Assembly (NCBI GenBank): GCA_964634685.1 | Contig: CAZWLD010000007.1 | Span: forward strand, 1-64,000 | Reading direction: 5' to 3' | Length of the DNA: 64,000 nucleotides | Source: CAZWLD01 sp964634685 | Lineage (GTDB): Bacteria > Bacillota_I > Bacilli_A > Acholeplasmatales > JAEDCM01 | Translations under genes and position numbers: made by a program | Shown: piece after piece, positions 34,664 through 43,336 of the stretch | Numbering within the stretch: the stretch's first letter is position 1 | How the letters are laid out: each line of letters starts with the position of its first letter | Notes under the pieces: model-generated | What the model was told of the DNA's origin: nothing | The model's database searches: none | Seen by the model: only the letters and a program-made list of their open reading frames with translations

Positions 34664-35248
34664 AGAAGGATCATAATTATTATAGCGATTTGATACGACC
34701 TTCCAATCGATGATGTTTAAAAGGGCATTTAAATATTGACCCCGGTTTATATACTGACAATAATAGCTATGCTCCCAAACATCAATGGCTAATAAGGGAA
34801 TGAGGCCGTCTGTGAGCGGATTTTGGTGAAGAGGATAGTTGATGATAACTAAGTTGTGATAGATATCTAAAGCTAAAAAACACCACCCTGAGCCAAAGAT
34901 ATTCATTGCTTTGCTTTTGAGTTCAATTTTGAGGTTTTCGAGGGAACCAAAGGCGTTATTGATAGCATTTTGAAGATTGCTATCGGGAAGGGTTGTATTT
35001 TTGGTTAGGTTTTCAAAAAAGAGGGTGTGGTTATAATAGCCTCCCCCATTTTTTAAAAAGCTTTTTTTAAAGCTAATATCTAAGTAAGGATTGGCAAATA
35101 GCCTTTCAATGGGCTCTTTGTTTTGATGTGTGGAAAGAAGCTTTGATAATTCATCACGATAATTCTCATATAATTTAAGATGTCGAAACAAATTTTCATC
35201 GCTGATAGTAGGAGCTAAGCTCCCAGGATTTACAAGTGGTAATTGCAT
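34646..35248 (-). CDS. Divergent Fe/Mn superoxide dismutase-like protein
   Basis: A 200-residue SOD-family protein. The second half is well preserved: GGGYYNHTLFF (ligand His74), FGSGWCFLAL, and DVWEHSYYCQY with ligands Asp156 and His160, then DWKVVSNRY. The N-terminal ligand region is odd: the canonical HH-x-KHH-x-x-Y stretch reads RHLKLYENY (residues 22-30), so the usual first His ligand is Arg22 by simple alignment, with His23 as a possible substitute. The ATG at 35248 has AAGGAG upstream on the minus strand. It interrupts the trhP2-greA block on the opposite strand, so it is probably an insertion. Activity is uncertain. Confidence 0.82.
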   Translation of the reverse strand: MQLPLVNPGSLAPTISDENLFRHLKLYENYRDELSKLLSTHQNKEPIERLFANPYLDISFKKSFLKNGGGYYNHTLFFENLTKNTTLPDSNLQNAINNAFGSLENLKIELKSKAMNIFGSGWCFLALDIYHNLVIINYPLHQNPLTDGLIPLLAIDVWEHSYYCQYINRGQYLNALLNIIDWKVVSNRYNNYDPSLFYES

Positions 35249-35298
35249 TTTATCTTTCTCCTTTTTTTGTGACTAATTTACAATATGATGGTGGTGAT

Positions 35299-35985
35299 AT
35301 GAATATGAATAAAATAACAAGAAAAATTAATAAAAACGGTTTAGAGCTTTCATATATCATCCAATTTAAAAATATCAAGGGAATTTATCTAAGGATTAAG
35401 GAAGGAGTACCATTCGTGACATCACGATATGGTGTTTCCCTAGACTATCTCGATGATTTTGTTTATGAAAATTATGAGACGCTTAAAAAAGGCTTAGATA
35501 ATTGGGAAAGCTTAGATTATAAAGGCAATGAGAAAAATATTCGTTATTTTGGTAAGCTTTATCCTTTGGTTGTAAATAAGGGTGTTGATAATGTCTATTT
35601 TGATGACGCATTATATGTTTTTGCAAGTCGTGATAATCAAGTAGTAAATCTTATTGATGAATTCTATCGTCATGAAACAGCTTGTTTGATTCAAAAATTA
35701 TATGAAGAAAATTATTTTCTATTTTCAAAATATAAACTTATACCTAAAAGTATAAGCTATAAAAAAATGAAAGGAAAATGGGGATATTGTAAGGTTTCGA
35801 GCAAAGAAATTGTTTTGAATATTAGCTTATCAAAGCTTGATGAGATATTCTGCTATTATGTTTTATGCCATGAGCTTTGTCATATTAAATATCCTAATCA
35901 CGGCAAAGCCTTTCATAGTCTTTTAGAGGTTTTATGTCCAAACCACCAAAAAGTTAATAAACTCGCAAAAGATAAGAGACTGTAA
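35299..35985 (+). CDS. YgjP-like metallopeptidase domain protein (DUF45)
   Basis: A 228-residue protein of the YgjP/DUF45 group of zincin-like proteins. Near the C-terminus CYYVLCHELCHIKYPNHGKAFH gives the zinc motif HELCH with a downstream His, and KMKGKWGYCKVSSKEIVLN precedes it as in the family (normally RWGSC; here KWGYC). The start is ATG 35299, or ATG 35305, behind GGTGGTG at 35290-35296; sequence further upstream overlaps the divergent superoxide dismutase start. Its substrate is unknown. Confidence 0.85.
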   Translation: MNMNKITRKINKNGLELSYIIQFKNIKGIYLRIKEGVPFVTSRYGVSLDYLDDFVYENYETLKKGLDNWESLDYKGNEKNIRYFGKLYPLVVNKGVDNVYFDDALYVFASRDNQVVNLIDEFYRHETACLIQKLYEENYFLFSKYKLIPKSISYKKMKGKWGYCKVSSKEIVLNISLSKLDEIFCYYVLCHELCHIKYPNHGKAFHSLLEVLCPNHQKVNKLAKDKRL

Positions 35986-36090
35986 TTTATTTGAAATTGT
36001 AAAAAAAATATTTTTTTGAAATCGAAAAAATATCTATTATTTTATTTAAAAATATAGTATAATATCATAGATAGTAATGGAGGTTATTAC

Positions 36091-36606
36091 ATGAAAAAAG
36101 AAGTTTTTAAATTAACTGAAGAAGGTAAGAAGAAATTAGAACTTGAATACGAGGATTTAATTAGTGTTCAACGTCCACGAAATATTGAAGCCATCAAGGA
36201 GGCTCGTGCTCAAGGTGACTTATCAGAAAATGCCGATTATGATGCGGCTCGTGATGAGCAAGCTCGTATCGAGGGTCGTATCGTTGAGATTGAAACAATT
36301 TTAAAAAATTGTGTTATTATCAAGGGTGAGGCCGATGCGGATGCTGTTGAGGTTGGTAAAACAGTTGAAATTGAATTTGTAGGAATGAATTTGGTTAAAA
36401 AATATACAATTGTTGGTACAATTGAGGCTAACCCATTTGAAAATAAGATTTCTGATGCTTCACCAATTGGGGCTGAGTTAACAAAAACAATTACTGTTGA
36501 TGGTAAACAAGTTCCTAAATATCGTAAGGGTGATGTCGCAACCTATACTACCGAGCAAGGAAAACAATTAACAATTAAGATTTTAAATGTTTCTTTAGCT
36601 GAATAA
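36091..36606 (+). CDS. greA: Transcription elongation factor GreA
   Basis: A 171-residue factor that rescues backtracked RNA polymerase by stimulating transcript cleavage. The N-terminal coiled coil has RPRNIEAIKEARAQGDLSENADYDAARDEQ with the tip acidic residues (DLSENADYD) and the C-terminal globular domain has ASPIGAELT. It is slightly longer than the usual 155-160 residues because of the mid and C-terminal loops. GGAGG at 36079-36083 is the ribosome binding site; TATAAT at 36058-36063 is a likely -10. In Bacillus greA ends the same alaS-trhP2 cluster. Confidence 0.96.
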   Translation: MKKEVFKLTEEGKKKLELEYEDLISVQRPRNIEAIKEARAQGDLSENADYDAARDEQARIEGRIVEIETILKNCVIIKGEADADAVEVGKTVEIEFVGMNLVKKYTIVGTIEANPFENKISDASPIGAELTKTITVDGKQVPKYRKGDVATYTTEQGKQLTIKILNVSLAE

Positions 36607-36609
36607 AAA

Positions 36610-36632
36610 AATACCACGTGGTGGTATTTTAT
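36610..36632. terminator. Bidirectional terminator between greA and sigma gene
   Basis: AATACCAC (36610-36617) pairs with GTGGTATT (36621-36628) with T after it and A before it, so it can serve both converging genes. It overlaps the stop of the sigma gene. Confidence 0.85.
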
Positions 36633-37300
36633 TCTAAAAGCTCAAGATATAGCTTCATGAGCGCTCTCTTTTCAATTCTTGAGACATAGGAACGGGAAAT
36701 TTTCATTTTCGACGCAATTTCCTTTTGGGTTTCGGCTTCTCTTTGATTTAAGCCATAGCGTCTACTGATGATTTCATATTCGCGTTTCGATAACAATTTC
36801 AAGGCTTTGTTTAGCTTGGTAATTGATTCATCAAGAATCATCGAATCCATAACACCGACAGCTTCATCCTTAACGATATCAATTAATTTGATATCATTCC
36901 CGTCTTTATCAAGACCAATTGAGGAATTGAGACTGCCGACGTTTTTTTTGTTTTTGTTACTGCGGATATGCATGAGAATCTCGTTTTCGATGCATCTTGC
37001 CGCATAGGTCGCTAATTTATTGTTCGCGTTATGGTTAAAGGTATCGACTCCTTTTATCAATCCGATAATTCCAATTGATAAAAGATCATCGCGATCGTCA
37101 TTTAAATTTTCATATTTTTTAACAATATGAGCGACTAACCGTAAATTGTGTTCAATGAGCTTTCCTCGGGCCGCTTGGTCTCCGTTCTTGTAGGCTTTTA
37201 GATATTTTTCTTCCTCCTCACTCGATAGTTTCTCGGGATAGGATTCACTTTTTAGGCTTCCTAAAAAGGGAAAAAGAAGAAATAAAAATAAATCAAACAT
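36629..37300 (-). CDS. sigK: Sporulation sigma factor, SigK-like
   Basis: A 223-residue sigma-70 family factor most like the mother-cell factor SigK. Region 2 reads LIEHNLRLVAHIVKKYEN, then DLLSIGIIGLIKGVDTF and KLATYAARCIENEILMHIR, and region 4 ends in SRSYVSRIEKRALMKLY, nearly identical to Bacillus SigK. Residues 1-14 are very hydrophobic (MFDLFLFLLFPFLG), as in the membrane-anchoring pro-sequence of pro-SigK, so it may need proteolytic activation. The gene is in one piece, with no skin-type interruption. RBS GGGAG lies upstream. It is divergent from yqeG, with only 36 bases between the start codons. Confidence 0.9.
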   Translation of the reverse strand: MFDLFLFLLFPFLGSLKSESYPEKLSSEEEEKYLKAYKNGDQAARGKLIEHNLRLVAHIVKKYENLNDDRDDLLSIGIIGLIKGVDTFNHNANNKLATYAARCIENEILMHIRSNKNKKNVGSLNSSIGLDKDGNDIKLIDIVKDEAVGVMDSMILDESITKLNKALKLLSKREYEIISRRYGLNQREAETQKEIASKMKISRSYVSRIEKRALMKLYLELLE

Positions 37301-37336
37301 TAAAATAACTCCCTTAAGTTGGATTGGAGGTTTATT

Positions 37337-37897
37337 ATGATTGCTGGATTACTTATGCTAATATTTGGAAGAAAAAAATTTATTCCTTATCAATATAATA
37401 AGACAATTTTTGATGTCGATTACAGTAAATTATATGAGATAGGATGTCGATATATTCTAACAGATTTAGACAATACCCTCGTTTCCTATATTGAAAGAAA
37501 TCCTAGTGAAAAGCTCATATCCTGGCGGGACGAGCTTAAAAAATTAGGCTTTACTTTAATGATTGTTTCTAATTCACATAGTAATCGCGTTAAGGAATTT
37601 GCCGAAGCTATTGCTTTACCTTGTCAATATGGGTCTCTTAAACCAACAAAAAAGGGATTTAAAAAAGCCGTAAGGGCTTTAGGTATTACTGATTATAGCC
37701 AGGTTGTTGTCCTCGGAGATCAAATATTAACAGATATCTTAGGAGGAAATCGAATGGGCTTTAAAACGATCTTAATTGAGGCTATAGATCGTGAAAGTGA
37801 GTTTTTTTCAACACGTTTTAATCGGCGCTTTGAAAGAAAAATTGTTAAAAGGATTAAAAAGAAGGATCCTGATGGAGTGTTAAAGGATTATGAGTGA
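37337..37897 (+). CDS. yqeG: YqeG family HAD phosphatase
   Basis: A 186-residue HAD-superfamily (IIIA) phosphatase. Motif I is ILTDLDNTLV, motif II MIVSNSH, the Lys region KPTKKGFKKA, and motif III VVLGDQILTDILGGNRMG. The start is ATG 37337 with GGAGG seven bases upstream; a TTG at 37319 overlaps that site. It overlaps yqeH by eight bases. It begins a cluster of ribosome-assembly and competence genes kept from Bacillus. Substrate unknown. Confidence 0.92.
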   Translation: MIAGLLMLIFGRKKFIPYQYNKTIFDVDYSKLYEIGCRYILTDLDNTLVSYIERNPSEKLISWRDELKKLGFTLMIVSNSHSNRVKEFAEAIALPCQYGSLKPTKKGFKKAVRALGITDYSQVVVLGDQILTDILGGNRMGFKTILIEAIDRESEFFSTRFNRRFERKIVKRIKKKDPDGVLKDYE

Positions 37898-38987
37898 TTT
37901 AAGATGTATTGGCTGTGGTTCCTTAATTCAAACTGTTGATAAAAACAAACATGGATATGTTAAGGAAAGTGTTTTAAGCCAAGATAAGGATATTTATTGT
38001 GAGCGTTGCTTTCGCTTAAAAAATTATTCAAAAATTGAAAATGAAACGAAGGACCCCGACCTTTATTTAAAGGTTATTCAAAAAATCGCTAAAACGGATT
38101 CCTTGGTTGTAAGCTTAGTCGACGTTTTTGATTTTTCGGGAACCTTTATTTCATCGATGAAAAGACACACTGGACAAAATGATATAATTTTAGTTGGCAA
38201 TAAAGCGGATATTTTGCCGCAAAGTGTCAAGGAGGATAAAATTATTCGTTGGATGCGTCATATGGCTAATTTGGAAGGATTTAAGGTTTTGGATTGCCTA
38301 TTAGTTTCGGCTAAAAGTGGCAAAAATATTGATGCTCTAATGGATTCAATTGATAAATATAAGAAAAATCGGGATTGCTATGTTGTCGGCTGTAGTAATG
38401 TTGGGAAATCGACCCTAATCAATACGATTATCAAAAAATATACAGATTGTAAGCGTGATATCATCACAACCTCGATGATTCCAGGAACGACCTTAGATTT
38501 CATTAATATTCCTTATGAGGATCATTTTATTATCGATACTCCGGGTTTGATTAATGAATCACAAATGGTTAATTATGTTGATGTTTTAGATTTAAAAACG
38601 ATTATGCCGAAGAAGGAAATAAAGCCAACAGTTTTTCAGCTAAATTCTGGGCAAACGATCTTTTTGGGTGGACTTGCCATTTTTGATTTCTTAAGTGGTG
38701 AGAAAACAAATTTTGTTTTCCATTTTTCGAATGAGCTTTATTTACATCGAACCAAAATGGATAATAAGGACCATATATTAGAGACACAATATAATGTTCT
38801 CCTTAAGCCTTGCTTTAAAAATGTTGATTACAATTCGTTTGTTAAGTCAACCTTTAATCTTAAGGATGACAAAAAATATGATATCGTTATTTCGGGGTTG
38901 GGCTTTATAACTGTTAAGGGTCGCGTCAATATCTCAATTGAGACAATGAAGGGAATTGGCGTCTATCTAAGAGAGGCGATTATCTAA
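37890..38987 (+). CDS. yqeH: Ribosome biogenesis GTPase YqeH
   Basis: A 365-residue circularly permuted GTPase needed for 30S assembly. It begins with a zinc finger (CIGCGSLIQ and IYCERCFRLKNY), then the G motifs in permuted order: G4 VGNKADIL, G5 VSAKSG, G1 GCSNVGKSTLIN and G3 DTPG. A C-terminal RNA-binding domain follows. It overlaps yqeG and shares one base with the next gene. In Bacillus aroE, yqeI and nadD follow here; they are absent. Confidence 0.95.
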   Translation: MSDLRCIGCGSLIQTVDKNKHGYVKESVLSQDKDIYCERCFRLKNYSKIENETKDPDLYLKVIQKIAKTDSLVVSLVDVFDFSGTFISSMKRHTGQNDIILVGNKADILPQSVKEDKIIRWMRHMANLEGFKVLDCLLVSAKSGKNIDALMDSIDKYKKNRDCYVVGCSNVGKSTLINTIIKKYTDCKRDIITTSMIPGTTLDFINIPYEDHFIIDTPGLINESQMVNYVDVLDLKTIMPKKEIKPTVFQLNSGQTIFLGGLAIFDFLSGEKTNFVFHFSNELYLHRTKMDNKDHILETQYNVLLKPCFKNVDYNSFVKSTFNLKDDKKYDIVISGLGFITVKGRVNISIETMKGIGVYLREAII

Positions 38988-39553
38988 TGGAAATACTAGA
39001 GATAAAAGAGAAATTGATTGAAAAATATGGGGAAAATGACAATCGTTATAAGCATATTATTGGTGTCTATAATCTAGCCACCAAATTGGCTATAAAATAC
39101 AATGTCGATGTAAGAAAGGCGCAAATCGCAGCGCTCCTTCATGATTATTATAAAAAGGAATCAGTAGAAGAAATGTGTAGGGTTATTGATGATCCTTATA
39201 TTATTGAAAAGTATAAAAATAATACAGCTATTTATCATGCCTATGCAAGTGGGGCCGCTTTAAAAAAGGAATTTCACATTGATGATGAGGAAATATATAG
39301 AGCGATTGTTCATCATGTTTATGGGGCAATGAATATGTCAAGACTTGAGGAAATCATTCTAATTTCAGATTATTGTGAAGAAAACAGAACCTATCCTTCG
39401 TGCGTTGAGGTTCGTGGAATTTTGGAAAAATCGTTCAATAAAGCTATTTTTATGTGTTTGGAATATACACTAAAATTTTTAGAAAAGAAAGGTGTTAAGC
39501 CTTTATCAGAACAATTTGATATTTGTGAACAATATCGAGGAAAGGAAGACTAA
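38987..39553 (+). CDS. yqeK: Bis(5'-nucleosyl)-tetraphosphatase YqeK
   Basis: A 188-residue HD-domain phosphohydrolase of the YqeK family, which splits Ap4A symmetrically. It has RYKHIIGVYNLATKLA (first His), AALLHDYYKKE (HD pair), YHAYASG and IVHHVYGAMNMS. The start shares one base with the yqeH stop. It is followed after three bases by rsfS, as in all Bacilli. Confidence 0.92.
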   Translation: MEILEIKEKLIEKYGENDNRYKHIIGVYNLATKLAIKYNVDVRKAQIAALLHDYYKKESVEEMCRVIDDPYIIEKYKNNTAIYHAYASGAALKKEFHIDDEEIYRAIVHHVYGAMNMSRLEEIILISDYCEENRTYPSCVEVRGILEKSFNKAIFMCLEYTLKFLEKKGVKPLSEQFDICEQYRGKED

Positions 39554-39556
39554 TTT

Positions 39557-39901
39557 ATGGAATTATTAAATGTCGTTGTGAAGGCCTTAGATGATGTTAA
39601 GGCTAATGATATTAAGGTTTTAGATATGAAGGGAATTTCGCCTTTATTTGATTATATGGTTATTGCGACCTCAACAAATAGCCGCCAAAGCAGTGCTCTT
39701 ATTCAAAATGTTAAGGAAGAATGTGAAAAGAATGGCTTTGATATCCGCGGCGTTGAGGGTAAGGATGAGGCCTGGGTTTTAATCGATTGTAAGGATATTA
39801 TTGTTAATGTTTTTACTAAGGAAGAACGCGAGCATTATGGATTAGAAAAGCTTTATCTTGATGTTAAGCGTGTTGATGTTTCTGAGCTTTTAGGAGAATA
39901 A
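39557..39901 (+). CDS. rsfS: Ribosome silencing factor RsfS
   Basis: A 114-residue protein that binds ribosomal protein L14 and blocks subunit joining in slow growth. It has ALDDVKANDIKVLDM, LFDYMVIATSTNSRQ and the C-terminal WVLIDCKDIIVNVFTKEEREHYGLEKL, all typical. It sits between yqeK and the yqeM-like methyltransferase with gaps of three and one bases. Confidence 0.95.
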   Translation: MELLNVVVKALDDVKANDIKVLDMKGISPLFDYMVIATSTNSRQSSALIQNVKEECEKNGFDIRGVEGKDEAWVLIDCKDIIVNVFTKEEREHYGLEKLYLDVKRVDVSELLGE

Positions 39902-39902
39902 G

Positions 39903-40583
39903 ATGATTTATGATATGTTTGCCTATTATTATGACCAAATGATGGCGGATATTGATTATGATATCTTTCTTGATTTAGTCTTAAAATATATTCCTAAGGA
40001 TAAATATATTTTAGATGCTGGCTGTGGGACCGGCATTATTACAATGGCCTTAAAGAAGATGGGATATCAAATATCTGGTTTGGATATAAGCAATGATATG
40101 CTTATGATTTTGCGTCATAAAATGGATATGGAGAATGTTTATTTTCCTCTTTACGAAAATGATTTATGTGATGAGCTTCCCAAAAATTCCTTTGGAGCGG
40201 TGATTAGCTTTCTCGATGTAATTAATTATATTATTGATTATAAAAAGGCCTTAAGGAATATTTATGACTCCTTAATTCCGGGCGGAATCTTCATTTTTGA
40301 TATTAGCACTGTTAATTATTTTAAGGAATTAATTGGTTATAATGAGGATGATGATTATGATGATTTTTCCTATCATTGGGAAATTGAAGCTGGAAAAGAG
40401 GAAAATAGTGTTGTCCATCATTTAGCTATTAAAAATAAGCAGGGTAAGGTCTTTATTGAGAATCATTATCAAAAAACTTATGATGATCAGGTTTATCTTG
40501 ATTATTTAGAGAGTTTAGGTTTTCGCGTTATTAAGGAAACCGGCTTTGATAATTTAAAAACTTTTTTCATTTGTTATAAGTAA
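39903..40583 (+). CDS. yqeM: YqeM-like SAM-dependent methyltransferase
   Basis: A 226-residue class I methyltransferase. YILDAGCGTGIITMAL is the SAM-binding loop, SGLDISNDML the acidic strand, and VISFLDVINYIIDY the post-motif. N-terminal FAYYYDQMM is typical of YqeM. In Bacillus it precedes comER and comEA; here comER is missing and comEA follows. Substrate unknown. Confidence 0.9.
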   Translation: MIYDMFAYYYDQMMADIDYDIFLDLVLKYIPKDKYILDAGCGTGIITMALKKMGYQISGLDISNDMLMILRHKMDMENVYFPLYENDLCDELPKNSFGAVISFLDVINYIIDYKKALRNIYDSLIPGGIFIFDISTVNYFKELIGYNEDDDYDDFSYHWEIEAGKEENSVVHHLAIKNKQGKVFIENHYQKTYDDQVYLDYLESLGFRVIKETGFDNLKTFFICYK

Positions 40584-40591
40584 AATCGATA

Positions 40592-40628
40592 CTCCTCATC
40601 TAATATATAGGATGAAGGAGGTTTTTTT
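40592..40628 (+). terminator. Hairpin overlapping the comEA ribosome binding site
   Basis: CTCCTCATC (40592-40600) pairs with GATGAAGGAG (40611-40620) with one bulged base, followed by seven T. It fits an intrinsic terminator for yqeM. Its right arm contains AAGGAG, the comEA ribosome binding site, so the folded RNA would also hide that site. Confidence 0.7.
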
Positions 40629-40631
40629 ATT

Positions 40632-41159
40632 ATGAAAAAATATTGGAAATTTGTAGTTTTTGGATTTGTAGTAATTGCGTTTATTTTTGGTGGTTTTTTG
40701 ATTGACTTTAACCAGTCAAAGGCTGATGATGAGGTGGTTGATAATAGCTACACAGTATCTTATATCTATGTTGATATCAAGGGAGCTATCAAAAATCCAA
40801 GCGTTTATCGCGTTACCGCCGGAACACGGCTTTTCCAATTAATTGAGATTGCTGGTGGGTTAACATCTGATTGTGATACGAAAAGTATCAATCTATCAAA
40901 AAAGCTAAGTGATGAGGAATCAATATACATTCCTTTTTTAGGTGATGAGATAAGCTCTATTAGTGATAATTTGATTAATATCAATACAGCTACGAAGGAT
41001 GAATTAGATTCTTTACCGGGAATTGGTGCCGTGACTGCAGAGGCTATAATTAATTATCGAACTAATATTGGGGTTTTTAAGAAAATTGAGGATATCATGA
41101 ATGTTAGTGGAATTGGTGAATCAAGCTTTGAAAAAATTAAAGACTATATTACAGTCTGA
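40632..41159 (+). CDS. comEA: Competence protein ComEA
   Basis: A 175-residue membrane-anchored DNA receptor for transformation. After one N-terminal transmembrane helix come an SLBB-type domain (VSYIYVDIKGAIKNPSVYRV, about residues 45-100) and a helix-hairpin-helix DNA-binding domain (INTATKDELDSLPGIGAVTAEAII, NVSGIGESSFEKIKDYI). Its ribosome binding site is in a hairpin that may limit expression. It is followed by comEC; the dCMP deaminase gene comEB that usually lies between is absent. Confidence 0.95.
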   Translation: MKKYWKFVVFGFVVIAFIFGGFLIDFNQSKADDEVVDNSYTVSYIYVDIKGAIKNPSVYRVTAGTRLFQLIEIAGGLTSDCDTKSINLSKKLSDEESIYIPFLGDEISSISDNLININTATKDELDSLPGIGAVTAEAIINYRTNIGVFKKIEDIMNVSGIGESSFEKIKDYITV

Positions 41160-41190
41160 TTTATTGGTTGGGAAAATCCATTATATCGCA

Positions 41191-43200
41191 ATGTCTTTAA
41201 CGGTTTTTTTGCTTTGCTTTAGTAACTGGTATTTTGGATTATTGTTTATTCCGTTAATTTATTTATTAAGGCGTGAAAAAATTATTTTGATTATTTCAGG
41301 CCTTTCTTTATTTATTATTTCTATCAATTATGGATTAAGAGAAATCAGAATTTCATCATTAGATGATAGTGGAAAATATGTTGGAATTGTGAATGAGGTT
41401 TTAGATGATAAAATATATTTAAAAATCAATAATGAATATTTATTAGTAAGAGGAGATTATGATGTTAGGCCAGGTGATAAAATAATCGTTTATGGAAAGC
41501 TAAGATCACCTTATCAATCAAAGGATTCCTTTGCCTTTGATTATAAAAGCTATTTAAAAAGGGAAAATATCTTTTTTTATATTTACCCTTATCGGGTTGA
41601 GGTGATTGGAGGTAGCTTTAATATTAATATTATTCGGTATAATATCAATCAATATTTTAAAAGTCATTTTGATAATTATGGCTACCTTTCAGCTTTGATT
41701 TTAGGCGATAAGAATTATTTAGATGAGGATTTTAGTGAAGCTTTGAGTCGGGTTGGTGTATCTCATCTTTTCGCAATATCCGGTCTTCATATTGCATTAT
41801 TGGTTCTTTTATTAAACAAACTATTAGGATGGTTTAAATATAAGGATTTGTTTATTTTTCTTTTTTTGGGAATGATGATGCTTATCACTGGCTTTTCACC
41901 GAGTGTGATGAGGGCTGTTTTATTAGTTTTGTTCAAAAGAATAGTCGAAAAGCTTGATTTACCTTATGATTCATTAGATATTTTGAGCTTTATCTATATC
42001 TTATTATTGCTTATAAATCCATATTATTTTTTTAATATCGGCTTTGAATTGTCTTTTATTGTGGCCTTTTCCTTTATTTTATCTAATGATTTAACAGATG
42101 GAAATTATGTAGTAAGCACCTTAAAAACAAGCTTGATTTCGATTTTGACAACTTTACCGATTGTGGTGAATTTATCTAATCAAATCAATTTAATAACGCC
42201 ACTTGCGAATGTTATTTTGATTCTTTTGTTTTCGAATATCTTTTTGCCTATCACGTTTATGGTGGCCTTTCTTCCCGTGTTAAATAGCCCATACAATTTA
42301 TTAGTGAAGGCCTTTGAGGTAATTATTGATTTTATTAATCATTATGGGGTCATTATTAATTTACCTAATTTCCACCCAATTGAAGGATTGATTTATTATG
42401 TATTATTGTATTTCTTATTGTGCAAAATAGATATTAAACGGATTGTTATTTTTTTATTATTTATCATTTTATTCAATTGTAAATATATCCTCAAGCCTTA
42501 TGGAGAGATTGTGATTTTTGATGTTGGTCAAGGTGATACAACACTCGTGAGCTTGCCCTTTAATCAAGGAAATATGGTAATTGATTGTTTTGGAGAAGGT
42601 CCTAGTTATTTGGTAAAAAGAGGAGTTAAGCATATCGATTATTTAGTAATAACTCATAGTCATGATGATCATATTGGGGGCGCAATTGAATTAGTCGAAA
42701 GGATTTCGGTTGGAAACTTGATTATATCAAGGTACGATAAATCCTCTTTACTAAATGATTTAATTAAGGTGGCGAAACAAAAAGAAATTAAAATATATTA
42801 TTTGAGCAAGGGCTCATCCTTTAAGCTTGGAAACATCAAAATAAATGTTTTAGGCCCTAGTAGTGATGATGATAATTTAAATAACATTTCATTAGTTCTG
42901 TATTTTACCATAGGAAAAAGAAGTTTTCTCTTTATGGGAGATATGGAGGATAAGGAAAAGGAAATTATTGATTATAATATTAAGGTTGATTATTTGAAAA
43001 TTGGACATCATGGGTCTAAAACCTCCTCAAGCAATGAGTTTGTAAGAGCCGTAAGCCCAGAATACGCTATTGTTTCGGTTGGTGAAGGTAATAAATATGA
43101 TTTACCAGATGAAATTGTTGTTAATCGTTATCAAGAAGTAGGCTCCAAGCTTCATTTTACGAATCAAGATGGGTCGTTTTGTTTTCGCTTTTTTGCATAG
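41191..43200 (+). CDS. comEC: Competence protein ComEC (DNA uptake channel)
   Basis: A membrane channel for single-stranded DNA, about 670-700 residues. N-terminal helices, an OB-like soluble domain, the ComEC core (ALILGDKNYLDEDFSEALSRVGVSHLFAISGLH) and more helices precede a C-terminal metallo-beta-lactamase domain: IFDVGQGDTTLVSLP, VITHSHDDHIGGA, MGDMEDKEKEI and LKIGHHGSKTS. The start is uncertain: ATG 41191 begins the first helix, TTG 41164 and ATG 41101 are in frame, and the last would overlap comEA by 59 bases with GAGG upstream. Intact and probably functional. Confidence 0.93.
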   Translation: MSLTVFLLCFSNWYFGLLFIPLIYLLRREKIILIISGLSLFIISINYGLREIRISSLDDSGKYVGIVNEVLDDKIYLKINNEYLLVRGDYDVRPGDKIIVYGKLRSPYQSKDSFAFDYKSYLKRENIFFYIYPYRVEVIGGSFNINIIRYNINQYFKSHFDNYGYLSALILGDKNYLDEDFSEALSRVGVSHLFAISGLHIALLVLLLNKLLGWFKYKDLFIFLFLGMMMLITGFSPSVMRAVLLVLFKRIVEKLDLPYDSLDILSFIYILLLLINPYYFFNIGFELSFIVAFSFILSNDLTDGNYVVSTLKTSLISILTTLPIVVNLSNQINLITPLANVILILLFSNIFLPITFMVAFLPVLNSPYNLLVKAFEVIIDFINHYGVIINLPNFHPIEGLIYYVLLYFLLCKIDIKRIVIFLLFIILFNCKYILKPYGEIVIFDVGQGDTTLVSLPFNQGNMVIDCFGEGPSYLVKRGVKHIDYLVITHSHDDHIGGAIELVERISVGNLIISRYDKSSLLNDLIKVAKQKEIKIYYLSKGSSFKLGNIKINVLGPSSDDDNLNNISLVLYFTIGKRSFLFMGDMEDKEKEIIDYNIKVDYLKIGHHGSKTSSSNEFVRAVSPEYAIVSVGEGNKYDLPDEIVVNRYQEVGSKLHFTNQDGSFCFRFFA

Positions 43201-43217
43201 TTTGAATTTATAAAACA

Positions 43218-43300
43218 TATAATATTTATGGTCACTAGGTACCTCGAGAAACCTAGTGTAAATATAGATGGGCGCATTTTTTAGTGCGCTCTTTTATTTT
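43218..43300 (+). ncRNA. Short hairpin-terminator leader before holA
   Basis: A -10-like TATAAT at 43218-43223 is followed by an 8-bp hairpin, CACTAGGT (43233-43240) with ACCTAGTG (43251-43258), and then an intrinsic terminator, GGGCGCAT (43270-43277) with GTGCGCTC (43284-43291) plus T run. A transcript from this -10 would be a roughly 65-base structured RNA. It may be a small RNA, an attenuated leader of holA, or just the end of the comEC transcript with an extra hairpin. No known riboswitch class is recognised and the -35 is weak. Confidence 0.4.
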
Positions 43301-43336
43301 TTTTGTCTTTGTAGTATACTTAAGGTGGTGATATAT

